From NCBI RefSeq assembly GCF_009296025.1, contig NZ_CP045178.1, forward strand, positions 5,704,001 through 5,768,000: a stretch of 64,000 nucleotides of DNA, read 5' to 3'. The DNA comes from Streptomyces tsukubensis. GTDB lineage: Bacteria > Actinomycetota > Actinomycetes > Streptomycetales > Streptomycetaceae. Position numbers and translations under genes: made by a program. The notes below the pieces were generated by a model. It was given only the letters and a program-made list of their open reading frames with translations, did not search any database and was not told where the DNA came from. The first letter of the stretch is position 1; the number at the start of each line of letters is the position of its first letter. Positions 25,346 through 35,416 of the stretch are shown here, in pieces.

Positions 25346-26119
25346 ATGGTAGGGGCTCCACTGGACACCACCAGAGCTGACAGGGGAGGTGCGGCTGCGG
25401 CCGGTGACCGAGGCGGGGCGCTGCGGCGCTTCCTCAGGTCGGCGGTCGAGCTGAAATCTGTGACCAACACCGCTGACCGTCACCACGCTGCTGATTCCGC
25501 ACGGACCGCGACCTTCGCCGCTGACGCGGACTCGCAGGCGTGGACTCCGCCCACCTGGGAGGAGATCGTCAGCACGCACAGCGGCCGGGTGTACCGGCTG
25601 GCCTACCGCCTGACGGGAAATCAGCACGACGCCGAAGATCTCACACAAGAGGTCTTCGTCCGAGTCTTCCGTTCTCTCTCGACCTACACGCCCGGCACGT
25701 TCGAGGGCTGGCTGCACCGCATCACCACCAACCTCTTCCTCGACATGGTCCGTCGCAAGCAGCGCATCCGTTTCGACGCGCTCGGTGACGACGCGGCGGA
25801 GCGGCTGCCCAGCCGTGAGCCCTCCCCGCAGCAGGTGTTCCACGACACCCACTTCGACGCCGATGTCCAGCAGGCGCTCGACACCCTCGCGCCGGAGTTC
25901 CGCGCGGCCGTGGTCCTCTGCGACATCGAGGGCCTGTCGTACGAAGAGATCGCGGCCACCCTCGACGTCAAGCTCGGCACGGTGCGCAGCCGGATTCACC
26001 GCGGCCGCTCCCAGCTCCGCAAGGCTCTCAAGCACCGTTCGCCCGAGGCCCGCGCCGAGCGACGGAGTCTTGTGGCCAGCGGAGTGCCCGCGCTGGGAGG
26101 AGGGGGCGCGACCGCGTGA
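25346..26119 (+). CDS. sigE: ECF RNA polymerase sigma factor, SigE-like
   Basis: An extracytoplasmic-function sigma factor. Region 2 includes [32 protein letters not shown] and region 4 includes [51 protein letters not shown]. The ~75-residue N-terminal extension is weakly conserved. The ATG at 25346 is chosen (gcgagg upstream); a CTG or GTG nearer the conserved part could also start it. It overlaps the anti-sigma gene by GTGA, and htrA and tatB follow, the same order as the mycobacterial sigE envelope-stress locus. Confidence 0.9.
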   Translation: MVGAPLDTTRADRGGAAAAGDRGGALRRFLRSAVELKSVTNTADRHHAADSARTATFAADADSQAWTPPTWEEIVSTHSGRVYRLAYRLTGNQHDAEDLTQEVFVRVFRSLSTYTPGTFEGWLHRITTNLFLDMVRRKQRIRFDALGDDAAERLPSREPSPQQVFHDTHFDADVQQALDTLAPEFRAAVVLCDIEGLSYEEIAATLDVKLGTVRSRIHRGRSQLRKALKHRSPEARAERRSLVASGVPALGGGGATA

Positions 26120-27198
26120 GTGGATCACGTCCTACCCCCGCCGAGCAGCACCTCGGTGACCGGCTGGCCGCCCTGGTGGACGGCGAGCTGAATCACGACG
26201 CCCGCGAGCGTGTCCTCGCCCATCTCGCGACCTGCGCCAAGTGCAAGGCCGAGGCGGACGCACAGCGCCGCCTCAAGAGCGTCTTCGCGCACGCCAGCCC
26301 ACCGCCCCCCTCCCAGAGTTTTCTGGAACGCCTGCAAGGACTTCCCGGGGGTGGTGACGGCGGTGCGGCCGAAGAGCCGTTCGGAAGAGCCGGCCTCCGC
26401 CCCGGAGCCTTCGGTGGCGGAGCCCCGCGAAGCCAGGGAGCCCCCGGAGTCCTCGGTATGAGGCAGGACACCTTCGGCTACATCCCGGAGCACGCTCCGG
26501 CCCTGACGTCGCGCGGCCCGCGTAGGCGCGTCTCCCTCACCCGGCCCGTGCCCGCCCCCCTGGGGCCGACGGCACCGCCCGGAGCGGGGCGCGGCTTCCG
26601 CATCCACGACGTCGGCAGGAGCGAGGCGGAGCGCTCCGCCTCACGCGGCCGTCGCTTCGCCTTCGCCGCCGCCGGAGCGGTGTCGCTGGCCGCCATCGCG
26701 CTCGGCGGGGTCTCGACGGTCCCCACCTCCAACGACGCGGGAGCGCGCGGGGCGGGATCGGGCAGCAACGCCACACCGGCGCGCTCGCCGGGCGCGGCCT
26801 CCACGGCCACCTCCGAGTCCACCCGCCGCAGGAACGGCGGCAGCGGACAGTCGGGCGGCGCGCTCTCGGTCTCCACCCGGCCCACCTCGGTCGTGGCCCC
26901 GCTGCTGCCGGGCGCCGCTGTGCTGGCCGCGGGTGTGAGGCCGCCCGCGCACCCGCTGTCGGCGCCGTTCTACGTGGGCCCGGAGATCTCCCCGCTGCCG
27001 CGTGCGATGTCGTACGCGGCGCCGGGTACGGCCACCGTTCCCGAGACCTTCCTGAGCGCGGCGACCCGCGCGGCTCCCGCGCCCACCACCTCCGAGCCGT
27101 TGGCGCCGGGCCTCGCCGGCCGTGGCGTCGAGGCCGCCAGGTCTCCCGTCCCGCAGCCGTCGGTGTCGGGGTCCGACCGGGTTTCCGCCCACCGTTGA
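26116..27198 (+). CDS. anti-sigma factor with zinc-finger (RseA-like)
   Basis: The 360-residue product starts with a ZAS domain: His36-x3-Cys40-x2-Cys43 in AHLATCAKC, with the upstream helix [22 protein letters not shown] long disordered linker is followed by one transmembrane helix (about 179-200) and an extracytoplasmic Ala/Pro/Ser-rich tail. Regulated release of the sigma factor at 25346 is the expected role. GTG overlaps the sigma stop, so both are made in step. Confidence 0.88.
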   Translation: MSGSRPTPAEQHLGDRLAALVDGELNHDARERVLAHLATCAKCKAEADAQRRLKSVFAHASPPPPSQSFLERLQGLPGGGDGGAAEEPFGRAGLRPGAFGGGAPRSQGAPGVLGMRQDTFGYIPEHAPALTSRGPRRRVSLTRPVPAPLGPTAPPGAGRGFRIHDVGRSEAERSASRGRRFAFAAAGAVSLAAIALGGVSTVPTSNDAGARGAGSGSNATPARSPGAASTATSESTRRRNGGSGQSGGALSVSTRPTSVVAPLLPGAAVLAAGVRPPAHPLSAPFYVGPEISPLPRAMSYAAPGTATVPETFLSAATRAAPAPTTSEPLAPGLAGRGVEAARSPVPQPSVSGSDRVSAHR

Positions 27199-27363
27199 CC
27201 CGACTGCGGCACGGCCCGCCGCGAACCTGATTGAATCTCGGTGGCCGCGCTCCGCCGGTAGGACGACCGGCGGCGCACGGAGCGGGTGCACCGGCGGACG
27301 GCCGTGCGGAGGTCACGACCTCACCCGCGCGCTATCGGTGAGGTCGTCAGCTACGGGGAACAC

Positions 27364-29895
27364 ATGGACAAGGGCAGTCGGCCCGCGGGGCCGAAGGCGA
27401 AGTGGTGGAGCCGCCCGGGTTCGGGAGAGCCGGAGACGACGGCGACCGACGACACCGTTGACGGTGACAGGGACTTCCCGCTTGAGCCGCCGGCCCCGGA
27501 GGGTTCGGCTGAGCGTGGCGGGACGGCGACACCGCCGCCCGTGCGCGCGCCTGACCTGGCCGAGATGGACAGGCGTACAGAGCCGTCGGTGGCTGGGACG
27601 GAGTCCCATACCGTCGTGGCGGAGCCCGAGCGTGTCGGGTCGGAGCCCGATTCCGTCGTGGCGGAGCCCGAGCGTGTCGTGGTGGAGCCCGATTCCGTCG
27701 TGACGGAGCCCGAGTGTGTCGGGTCGGAGCCCCGGTTCGTCGTATCGCCGTCGACCGCCGGATCGGTACCCGGTGGGGCGTCCCCGGCCGTGTCCGAACC
27801 CGTCGGGTCGGTCCCGGCCGTATCGGAAGCGGCCTGGCTGCCTCCGGCCGTTTCCGAGTCCGCCGGGTTGCCCCCGGCCGCATCCCAACCCGTTGTGCCC
27901 GCCCAGGCCGGGGCGGATCAGGTCGTGTCGGGACCTGTCGAGGTGGAGCCGGTCGTGTCGGGACCTGTCGTGTCGGAGCCGGTCGTGTCGGGACCTGTCG
28001 AGGTGGAGCCTGTCGTGCCGGGACCGCTCGTGTCGGAACCTGTCGTGTCGGAGCCGGTCGAGGCGGAACCCGTCGTGGTGGAGACCGCCGTGTTGGAGCC
28101 CACGGTTGGCACGGCTTCAGGTGTGGCCGCGACGGACGCGACCGCACCCGAGGCACCCGAGGCGCCCGAGGGCCGGAACGGGGCCGCACAGGCCGTTCCG
28201 GGTCAGGAAGGCGGACGGGTGTCCCCGCCCGGCCCCGGCGCCGCTGAGCGGCCCGTCAGGCCGTCCTCGGAGCCGGAACTGATCGCTCCGACACCCGGGG
28301 CCCCTGAGTCACGGCCGGGTTCCTACGGGCGCCCGCTGCACGACCCCGACCCCTACGGCACGCCGCCCTACGGCGAACCAGGTCCCTGGGCCCCCGCGCC
28401 GCCCGTCCAGCACCCCGCGACCACTCCGCCGCACGGAGTCCCCACGCCCACCGCCCAAAACCTGCCCCAGGACAGTCAGGCGCCACCCCAAGGGGCGACG
28501 CCCCACGTAGCGAGTGCCTTCGCGGAGACCTCCCACGGCCTCCGGGAGCCCTCGGCCCCGCACGGGTCCGGGTACCCCGGGCAGCCGTCGTCCGGACGGG
28601 CAGCCACCCACGCCGTACCGGCACCCCACGCCGTACCGGCCGACGAGGCGTATCCCGGCGGTCAAGGCCCCGGCCCCACCGGCCCCCTCCCCGCCGCCGG
28701 CGCCCCTCCAGAGGAGCCGCCCGCCGGTCCCTGGCAGAACTACGACCCGTGGGCCGCCCCCGAGCCCGACGAACCGGCCCCGCCCCGACGACGGGTCAGG
28801 ACACTGCTGTTCGGGGGCCTGGTGCTGGCCCTCGTGGCCGGCGGTATCGGGGGAGTGCTCGGCTCGCGGCTCGAAAGGGAGGGCGGCCTCGGTGGCATCG
28901 TGCTCCCGCAGGCCGCGCCCGCCACGCCCGAGCGGCCCGCGGGCAGCGTCGCGGACATCGCGGCGCGGGCGCTGCCCAGCGTGGTGACCCTGCATGTCAG
29001 GGGCGCCTCGGAGCAGGACACCGGCACCGGGTTCGTCCTGGACGACCAAGGTCACATCCTGACCAACAACCACGTCGTACAGCCGGCGGGGGCGGACGGC
29101 GACATAGAGGTCACCTTCAGCGGCGGCCAGAAGGTCAAGGCCAGGACGGTGGGGCGGGACTCGGGGTACGACCTCGCCGTCGTACGGGTCAGCGGGGTCA
29201 AGGGGCTGACACCACTGACCCTCGGCGACTCCAACGGCGTCAGGGTCGGCGACCCCGTCGTCGCCATCGGCGCACCCTACGATCTCGCGAACACGGTGAC
29301 GTCAGGGATCATCAGCGCGAAGGACCGGCCGATCACCGCGGGCGGCGAGAGCGGGGGTGACGGCATCAGCTATGTGGACGCCCTCCAGACCGACGCGTCG
29401 ATCAATCCGGGCAACTCGGGTGGCCCACTGGTCGACACCGCGGGTCACGCGATCGGCATCAACAGCGCCATTCGCTCAGCGGGCGACAGCTCGAAGGACC
29501 CGGAGAAGGGCCAGTCGGGCAGTATCGGTCTCGGCTTCGCCATCCCCGTCAACCTCGCCAAGAGGGTCGCGGAAGAACTCATGGACACCGGCCACGCGAC
29601 CCACCCGGTCATCGGCGTCACGCTCGACATGAACTACGGAGGACAGGGCGCCAAGGTCGCGAAGGGCGGCAACGACGGCGGTCCCGCGGTGAGCGAGGAC
29701 GGTCCCGGCGCCAAGGCGGGGCTGCGGGACGGCGATGTCATCACCGGGATCGACGGCGAACCGGTCAACACGGGCGAGGAACTCATCGTCAAGATCCGTT
29801 CCCAGGACCCCGGCGCCCGGCTGGAACTGACCGTCCGGCGGGGCGGCGACGAACGCCGTGTCTCCCTGGTGCTCGATTCGGCGAGCGGCGACTGA
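27364..29895 (+). CDS. htrA: HtrA-like trypsin/PDZ serine protease
   Basis: The protein has 843 residues. About 480 disordered cytoplasmic residues are rich in Pro, Val, Glu and Ser. A transmembrane helix follows (TLLFGGLVLALVAGGIGGVLG), then a trypsin-like domain with His570 (TNNHVV), Asp603 (YDLAVVRV) and Ser685 (GNSGGP), and a C-terminal PDZ domain. It is a quality-control protease for the envelope. The N-terminus has Val/Glu/Pro repeats of types EPERV, EPDSV and VVSGPVEVEP at about 85-245. The ATG at 27364 follows acgggga. Position after sigE and its anti-sigma factor implies SigE control. Confidence 0.92.
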   Translation: MDKGSRPAGPKAKWWSRPGSGEPETTATDDTVDGDRDFPLEPPAPEGSAERGGTATPPPVRAPDLAEMDRRTEPSVAGTESHTVVAEPERVGSEPDSVVAEPERVVVEPDSVVTEPECVGSEPRFVVSPSTAGSVPGGASPAVSEPVGSVPAVSEAAWLPPAVSESAGLPPAASQPVVPAQAGADQVVSGPVEVEPVVSGPVVSEPVVSGPVEVEPVVPGPLVSEPVVSEPVEAEPVVVETAVLEPTVGTASGVAATDATAPEAPEAPEGRNGAAQAVPGQEGGRVSPPGPGAAERPVRPSSEPELIAPTPGAPESRPGSYGRPLHDPDPYGTPPYGEPGPWAPAPPVQHPATTPPHGVPTPTAQNLPQDSQAPPQGATPHVASAFAETSHGLREPSAPHGSGYPGQPSSGRAATHAVPAPHAVPADEAYPGGQGPGPTGPLPAAGAPPEEPPAGPWQNYDPWAAPEPDEPAPPRRRVRTLLFGGLVLALVAGGIGGVLGSRLEREGGLGGIVLPQAAPATPERPAGSVADIAARALPSVVTLHVRGASEQDTGTGFVLDDQGHILTNNHVVQPAGADGDIEVTFSGGQKVKARTVGRDSGYDLAVVRVSGVKGLTPLTLGDSNGVRVGDPVVAIGAPYDLANTVTSGIISAKDRPITAGGESGGDGISYVDALQTDASINPGNSGGPLVDTAGHAIGINSAIRSAGDSSKDPEKGQSGSIGLGFAIPVNLAKRVAEELMDTGHATHPVIGVTLDMNYGGQGAKVAKGGNDGGPAVSEDGPGAKAGLRDGDVITGIDGEPVNTGEELIVKIRSQDPGARLELTVRRGGDERRVSLVLDSASGD

Positions 29896-30168
29896 GCCCA
29901 GGTGATGGAGACCGGAGGCGGTGGGGACCGGCGGCGGCCGGGCCCGAGGTGGCGGGGCCCGAGGTGGCAGGGCCCGACGAGGTCGCGCCCCGGGTGATCG
30001 AGCCCATACGCGTGTCCCGATCATGGACCGGGCCACGTACCTGGCGGGGCCGGGAACATGGCGGGGTCGGGACAGTACCGGAATGTCGCGGTCGGCGGGT
30101 ACCGTGGACCGGGCCCGGATCACGGACGCCGACCCGCTGTGGGCCGAGGACATCGCTAGGAGCTACAG

Positions 30169-30648
30169 GTGTTCAATGACATAGGCGCGCTTGAGATTGT
30201 GACGCTCGTAGTCCTTGCCGTGCTCATTTTCGGCCCGGACAAGCTGCCGAAGGTCATCCAGGACGCCGCCCGGTTCATCCGGAAGATCCGCGAATTCTCC
30301 GACAGTGCCAAGCGGGACATAAGGGAAGAGCTGGGGCCGGAGTTCAAGGACTTCGAGTTCGAGGACCTCAACCCCAAGACATTTCTCCGCAAGCAGATCG
30401 ACAACGACGAGTACGGGCTCAAGGACATCCGCAGCAGTCTCGACCTGAAGAAGGAAATGGCCGACATCACGGATGTCGTCCACGGTCGCGACAGCGACGA
30501 GGGCTTCGAGAAGGAGCCCGAGGACGCGGTGGGCACCTCGGGCCGTTCCGGCGGGCGCATGGACCTGACCAAGAAGGCGGATCTGACGAAGAAGCCGGAG
30601 AAGCTGGAGGCGGGCGCCCGCCCGCCCTTCGACATGGACGCCACCTGA
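30169..30648 (+). CDS. tatB: Sec-independent protein translocase TatB
   Basis: A 159-residue TatB: short N-terminal transmembrane helix with MFNDIGALEIVTLVVLAVLIFGPDKLP (Glu and the FGP hinge conserved), then an amphipathic helix VIQDAARFIRKIREF and a polar tail. With TatA and TatC it forms the twin-arginine translocon for folded proteins. The GTG has taggag upstream. A 270-base GC-rich spacer with repeated gggcccgaggtggc separates it from htrA. Confidence 0.92.
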   Translation: MFNDIGALEIVTLVVLAVLIFGPDKLPKVIQDAARFIRKIREFSDSAKRDIREELGPEFKDFEFEDLNPKTFLRKQIDNDEYGLKDIRSSLDLKKEMADITDVVHGRDSDEGFEKEPEDAVGTSGRSGGRMDLTKKADLTKKPEKLEAGARPPFDMDAT

Positions 30649-31097
30649 CCGGCGCGGTCCTCCCGGCCCGGCGGGCAGAGCCTCGCTCCTTCTCCGGTAC
30701 CGCTGTCCGCCTACCCGTCCAGGGCGGCCCGTCCGTTCCTTCGCGCGTCGCCCCTCCGGGCGGCGCGTTCTGTCGTCGGGCGTGTGCGGGCCCTCTCTTG
30801 GCCCGGACGCCACGCGGAAGCCGCCCGGCCGTCACGGTCTGCGCTACCGAACCCGTGTACGGCCCCCGGAGCGAGTGTTCCCCCTCCGTCACGCCCGCCT
30901 CATGTCCCTCGTATGTCGCACAGCCCGCTCCCCTCTCGCGTGGTTCGCGTCCGGGGATTGCCGTTCCTGGCGAGCCGGGTGGCTATCCTGCGTTGCCGGG
31001 GTACTGGGTGGTATGCCCTGGCGAGGCAGGTCCAGCGAGAGAGCCGCCCGGCCGGGCGGACGCTCGGGGCCGACGAGAGCGAGGAGGCGGCCGGAAG
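30649..31097. other. gene-free spacer
   Basis: A 449-base stretch without a convincing gene. It is GC-rich and pyrimidine-biased in its first half. TTGCCG near 30958 and TATCCT near 30984 could be promoter parts for the next gene, but their 20-base spacing is poor. Confidence 0.45.
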
Positions 31098-31988
31098 ATG
31101 CAGACGACGAGTCGGGCGGGCGCGGCACAGGCACCTGCCGCGGACGGCAGCGCGGAGGCGGACACCTCGGCCCCCGCGGCTTCCGACGCGGGAGACCGTG
31201 CCCGGCGGACGGCCGGAGAGACGGTCGCTGCCGAAAACGGGGACACGCAGGACACCTTGGACGTGCCGGGCGCCCAGGACGTGCCGGGCGCCCCCGGCGG
31301 GATGGGCGCGATCGACGGCCGGGACTCGGTCGGGCAGACCGCCGAGGAGACCGCCGCGGAGGAAGCCCCCCGTAGGGCGGTCAGAAAGACCCCCGACGGA
31401 CATCCCGTGATCGACGGGTACCTGCTCGCCCCGTTCCCCTGGTACGGCCTGGACGAGGCGTTCACAGGGCCGCGCTGGCTGATGCAGGTGGGCACCGCCG
31501 CCGACGGGGCCGTCGAGCACGGCGCGCTCGGCCACGGCGACGAGCCCTCCATCCGTACCGAGTCGGGCAGTGAGAAGGACCGCTTCGCGGCGGTCGTGAC
31601 GGTCGCCGCCCACCCGGGCCGGCGCACGGCGGACGGCACCGGCGTCCTTGAGGCCACCTCGGTCTCCTCGGCGGCGTGGCTCGCCGGCGCGGGGCTGCTC
31701 AATGTGACGTGGCCGGGCCAGATCGACCACTCGCTGCGCGACGACTGGCTCGACCAGCAGACGGAGACCGCGTGGGTCCTCGCGGACGACATGGAGGGCG
31801 ATGACTGGTCCGAGCTGTCTCTGCCCGTGGACGGGGAACCCACCCCGTTCCGTTACCGCGAGTCCGAGTACGGCTGGGTGCTCGCGGGATCGACCCCGGC
31901 GGGCGTGCATCTGGGCGCGTTCGGGCGGGGGATGAGCGCGTACGGTCTGGCGTTCAGTGCGATCAAGAACATCGAGCACTACTCCTGA
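31098..31988 (+). CDS. conserved hypothetical protein
   Basis: This 296-residue protein has a disordered, acidic Ala/Thr-rich N-terminal ~95 residues and a folded C-terminal region beginning DGHPVIDGYLLAPFPWYGLDEAFTGPRWLMQVG and ending GRGMSAYGLAFSAIKNIEHYS. It contains no signal peptide or transmembrane helix. The even codon bias supports coding. I recognise no family or activity. It is convergent with mrp, separated by a strong hairpin. Confidence 0.75.
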   Translation: MQTTSRAGAAQAPAADGSAEADTSAPAASDAGDRARRTAGETVAAENGDTQDTLDVPGAQDVPGAPGGMGAIDGRDSVGQTAEETAAEEAPRRAVRKTPDGHPVIDGYLLAPFPWYGLDEAFTGPRWLMQVGTAADGAVEHGALGHGDEPSIRTESGSEKDRFAAVVTVAAHPGRRTADGTGVLEATSVSSAAWLAGAGLLNVTWPGQIDHSLRDDWLDQQTETAWVLADDMEGDDWSELSLPVDGEPTPFRYRESEYGWVLAGSTPAGVHLGAFGRGMSAYGLAFSAIKNIEHYS

Positions 31989-32097
31989 GCCCACCACCGC
32001 ACGGGCATCCACACGGGTGTCCACTGGCTGATCCCACCGCACGGGCGCGCGGTGTCCGAGCCCACCGTGCGGGCCCCGGTCGGCTCCGCGCACGGAA

Positions 32098-32138
32098 CGG
32101 TGAGGGCGGCCCCCCTGGCAGGGGGACCGCCCTCACCG
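32098..32138. terminator. bidirectional hairpin terminator
   Basis: cggtgagggcgg with a C-run (32098-32115) pairs with a G-run and ccgccctcaccg (32121-32138), with one bulged base and a five-base loop. It lies between the convergent hypothetical gene and mrp. Confidence 0.75.
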
Positions 32139-32165
32139 CGTGCGACCGCCCCCCGGCGGCTGCCG

Positions 32166-33320
32166 TCAGAACTTGTTGCGCGGGGTGATCCCCAGTGCCA
32201 TGCCCGACAGACCGCGCTGACGGCCCCCGAGCTTGCCGGCGATGGAACGCAGCGCACTGCCCGCCGCCGAGTCCGGGTCGCTGAGCACGACGGGCCTGCC
32301 CTCGTCGCCGCCCTCGCGCAGCCGCACGTCGATCGGGATGGAGCCGAGCACCGGCACCGTCGCACCCGTGGTCTTCGTCAGACCGTCGGCGACGAGCTGG
32401 CCGCCGCCCGTACCGAAGATGTCGACCATCTCGCCGCAGTGCGGGCAGGGCATACCCGACATGTTCTCCACGACCCCCACGATCTTCTGGTGGGTCTGCA
32501 CGGCGATCGAACCGGCCCGCTCCGCCACCTCCGCCGCCGCCTGCTGCGGCGTGGTGACGACGAGGATCTCCGCGTTGGGCACGAGCTGCGCCACCGAGAT
32601 CGCGATGTCACCCGTGCCTGGCGGCAGGTCGAGCAGCAGCACGTCCAGGTCGCCCCAGTACACGTCGGCGAGGAACTGCTGGAGCGCGCGGTGCAGCATC
32701 GGGCCGCGCCACACCACCGGTGCGTTGCCCGGGGTGAACATGCCGATCGAGATGACCTTCACACCGTTGGCGGACGGCGGCATGATCATGTTCTCGACCT
32801 GCGTGGGGCGGCCGTCCGCGCCGAGCATGCGCGGCACGCTGTGGCCGTAGATGTCCGCGTCGACGACGCCGACCTTCAGGCCGTCCGCGGCCATCGAGGC
32901 CGCCAGGTTGACCGTCACGGACGACTTGCCGACGCCGCCCTTGCCCGACGCCACCGCGTAGACCCTGGTCAGCGAGTTCGGCTTGGCGAACGGTACCTCG
33001 CGCTCGGCCTGGCCGCCGCGGAGCGACGACGCCAGCTCCTTGCGCTGCTCGTCGCTCATCACGTCCAGGGTGACCCGCACATCGGTGACGCCCTCGACGC
33101 CGAGGACCGCCTCGGTGACGTTGTTCGTGATGGTGTCGCGCATGGGGCAGCCGGAGACCGTGAGATAGACCGTGACCGCGACCGCGCCCCCGTCCCCGAT
33201 GTCCACCGATTTGACCATCCCCAACTCGGTGATGGGGCGGTGGATCTCCGGGTCGTTCACCGTGGCGAGCGCGGCCTGGATCGCGTCTTCGCTCGGGAGT
33301 GTGGGCGTGTCTGTAGCCAT
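32166..33320 (-). CDS. mrp: Mrp/NBP35-type P-loop ATPase, iron-sulfur cluster carrier
   Basis: The 384-residue ApbC/Mrp protein has an N-terminal MIP18/DUF59 domain (about 10-100, with GCPMRDT) and a MinD-like ATPase with the deviant Walker A SGKGGVGKSS at 125-134, Walker B-like LLLDLPPGTGD and the CPHC pair that binds a bridging cluster. It delivers Fe-S clusters to apoproteins. The ATG at 33320 has cggag upstream. The DUF1003 and MgtE_N/CBS genes lie upstream on the same strand, as in mycobacteria. Confidence 0.93.
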   Translation of the reverse strand: MATDTPTLPSEDAIQAALATVNDPEIHRPITELGMVKSVDIGDGGAVAVTVYLTVSGCPMRDTITNNVTEAVLGVEGVTDVRVTLDVMSDEQRKELASSLRGGQAEREVPFAKPNSLTRVYAVASGKGGVGKSSVTVNLAASMAADGLKVGVVDADIYGHSVPRMLGADGRPTQVENMIMPPSANGVKVISIGMFTPGNAPVVWRGPMLHRALQQFLADVYWGDLDVLLLDLPPGTGDIAISVAQLVPNAEILVVTTPQQAAAEVAERAGSIAVQTHQKIVGVVENMSGMPCPHCGEMVDIFGTGGGQLVADGLTKTTGATVPVLGSIPIDVRLREGGDEGRPVVLSDPDSAAGSALRSIAGKLGGRQRGLSGMALGITPRNKF

Positions 33321-33399
33321 GGCTCCGATGGTACGGCGCCCCACCGACACCTCGGAAAGCGCAGGGGCCGTATGCGAGGGCTATGCCCTGTCCCCTTCG

Positions 33400-34101
33400 T
33401 CACGTCGTCTCGTCACGTCGTCCCTCGCCGCCGGGATCGCGCGCCAGCGACCGCTCGTCCAGCTCCCTCACCAGCTCCTGGAGTTCGGAGCGGATCCAGT
33501 CGCGGGTCGCGACCTCCCCCAGCCCCATCCGCAGCGACGCGACCTCGCGGCTCAGATACTCGGTGTCCGCGATGGAGCGCTCGTTCTGCGCGCGGTCCTG
33601 CTCCAGGTTGACCCGGTCCCTGTCGTCCTGGCGGTTCTGCGCCAGGAGGATCAGCGGGGCCGCGTAGGACGCCTGGAGGGAGAGCATCAGCGTCAGGAAG
33701 ATGAACGGGTAGTTGTCGAAGCGGAGACCGGCGGGCGCGGAGATGTTCCACACCACCCACAGGACGATGATCACCGTCATCCAGACGATGAACCGTCCGG
33801 TGCCGAGGAAACGGGCGATCCGCTCGGAGACCCGGCCGAAGGACTCCGGATCGTACTCGGGCAGCAGCCGCCTGCGCGGGGCGCGCGGCTGGTCGAGCCG
33901 GGTCCTCGACGGCCGCACCCCGTCCCGCCCCCGCGCCTTCGTCCCGGTGCTGCCACGCCTCTCCTGGGCCTCCGTGTGCCGCCTTCTGGCCTGCCCCTTG
34001 CGCTCCCGCAGCTCGCTCAGCCTGTCCCGGCGCGGCGACCCGCCCCGCCGGTCGTCCGCGCGGCCCTCAGTGGGACGCCGCCCCTCGTCGTCACCCGGCA
34101 C
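33400..34101 (-). CDS. DUF1003 membrane protein
   Basis: The 233-residue protein has a ~75-residue Arg-rich N-terminus, two transmembrane helices (FIVWMTVIIVLWVVWNI and FIFLTLMLSLQASYAAPLILL) and a charged coiled-coil tail (NRQDDRDRVNLEQDRAQNERS), the hallmark of DUF1003. The GTG overlaps the end of the MgtE_N/CBS gene by 11 bases, so the two are cotranslated. A part in divalent-cation homeostasis is suggested by that coupling only. Confidence 0.87.
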   Translation of the reverse strand: MPGDDEGRRPTEGRADDRRGGSPRRDRLSELRERKGQARRRHTEAQERRGSTGTKARGRDGVRPSRTRLDQPRAPRRRLLPEYDPESFGRVSERIARFLGTGRFIVWMTVIIVLWVVWNISAPAGLRFDNYPFIFLTLMLSLQASYAAPLILLAQNRQDDRDRVNLEQDRAQNERSIADTEYLSREVASLRMGLGEVATRDWIRSELQELVRELDERSLARDPGGEGRRDETT

Positions 34102-35416
34102 CTTCTGCCACCTCCGCGGAGAGGTGGAACTCGGTCTCCCGCCAGTCGTCGGGCAGCATGTGGTCGAGCACGTCGTCGACGGTCACCGCGCCGAGCAGCG
34201 CCCCGCCGTCGTCCACGACGGGCGCGGCCACCATGTCGTACGTCGCGAAGAAGCCGGCCACCTCGGGCAGCGCGGCCTCCGGGGTGAGCGGCAGCAGGTC
34301 GTCGTCGAGGATCGAGCCGACCAGGGTGTACGGGGGGTCGCGCAGCAGCCGCTGGAAGTGGACCGTGCCCAGGTACTTGCCCGTGGGTGTCTCGTCCGGC
34401 GGGCGGCAGACGTAGACCTGCGCGGCGAGCGCGGGGGAGAGATCCCGGTTGCGTACCCGGGCGAGGGCGTCCGCGATGGTGGCGTCGGGGCGCAGCACGA
34501 TCGGCTCGGTCGTCATCAGCCCACCCGCGGTCTTGTCCTCGTAGGCCATCAGCCGCCGCACATCGGCCGCGTCCGAGGGCCGCATCAGGGCCAGCAGTCG
34601 TTCCTTGTCGTCCTCGGGCAGTTCGCCGAGCAGGTCGGCCGCGTCGTCGGGGTCCATCGCCTCCAGGACCTCCGCGGCGCGCTCGTCCTTCAGCTCCCCC
34701 AGGATCTCGATCTGGTCGTCCTCGGGCAGTTCCTCCAGGACGTCGGCGAGCCGGTCGTCCTGGAGCGCCGACGCCACCTCGATCCTGCGCTTGGCCGAGA
34801 GGTGGTGCAGCACATTGGCCAGATCGGCGGGGCGGAGCTGTTCGAAGGTGGCGAGCAGGTTCTCCGCCCCCTGGCCGTGCTCCTCCAGTGAGAATCCGGT
34901 CAGCGCCGACCACTCCACGGTCAGGGTCTCGCCCGAGCGCCTGCCACCGCCCTTCCACGGAAGGCCGAACCGCCGGTCCTCGCCGCCCCCCGTCCGCGTA
35001 CCGCGCCCCTTGCGTACGTAGACACGGTCGATCTCCCACTCCCTGCGGGCCGCGAGCTGCCGTACCGACACGTCGAGGACGGTGACCTCCTCGTCGGTCT
35101 CGATCAGCCGGAGTCTGCGGTCGAGGAGTTCGCCGAGGATCAGCCGCTCGGTGGGGCGCTGCTCGAACCGGCGTACGTTGAGCACGCCCGTGGAGATGAT
35201 CTGGCCGGACTCGATACCGGTCACCCGGGTCATCGGCAGGAAGATCCGCCGACGGTTCGACAGCTCCACGACCAGGCCGAGCACGCGCGGCGGCCGGCTG
35301 CCCACGCGCAACATCGCCACCAGGTCGCGTACGCGCCCCACCTGGTCGCCGCCCGGATCGAAGACGGCCATGCCGGAGAGGTGCGAGACGAAGATCCGGG
35401 AGGCGCCTGCCGCCAT
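34091..35416 (-). CDS. MgtE N-domain/CBS protein lacking the transport domain
   Basis: This 441-residue cytoplasmic protein begins with a PRC-barrel-like part (FVSHLSGMAVFDPGGDQVGRVRDLV), then the MgtE intracellular superhelix (LEELPEDDQIEILGELKDERAAEVLEAMDPDDAADLLGELPEDDK) and two CBS domains (KTAGGLMTTEPIVL and VGSILDDDLLPL through DVLDHML). The membrane domain of true MgtE channels is absent, so it is likely a Mg2+ sensor rather than a transporter, perhaps working with its DUF1003 neighbour. The order matches mycobacterial Rv1231c-Rv1232c. Confidence 0.88.
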   Translation of the reverse strand: MAAGASRIFVSHLSGMAVFDPGGDQVGRVRDLVAMLRVGSRPPRVLGLVVELSNRRRIFLPMTRVTGIESGQIISTGVLNVRRFEQRPTERLILGELLDRRLRLIETDEEVTVLDVSVRQLAARREWEIDRVYVRKGRGTRTGGGEDRRFGLPWKGGGRRSGETLTVEWSALTGFSLEEHGQGAENLLATFEQLRPADLANVLHHLSAKRRIEVASALQDDRLADVLEELPEDDQIEILGELKDERAAEVLEAMDPDDAADLLGELPEDDKERLLALMRPSDAADVRRLMAYEDKTAGGLMTTEPIVLRPDATIADALARVRNRDLSPALAAQVYVCRPPDETPTGKYLGTVHFQRLLRDPPYTLVGSILDDDLLPLTPEAALPEVAGFFATYDMVAAPVVDDGGALLGAVTVDDVLDHMLPDDWRETEFHLSAEVAEGAG

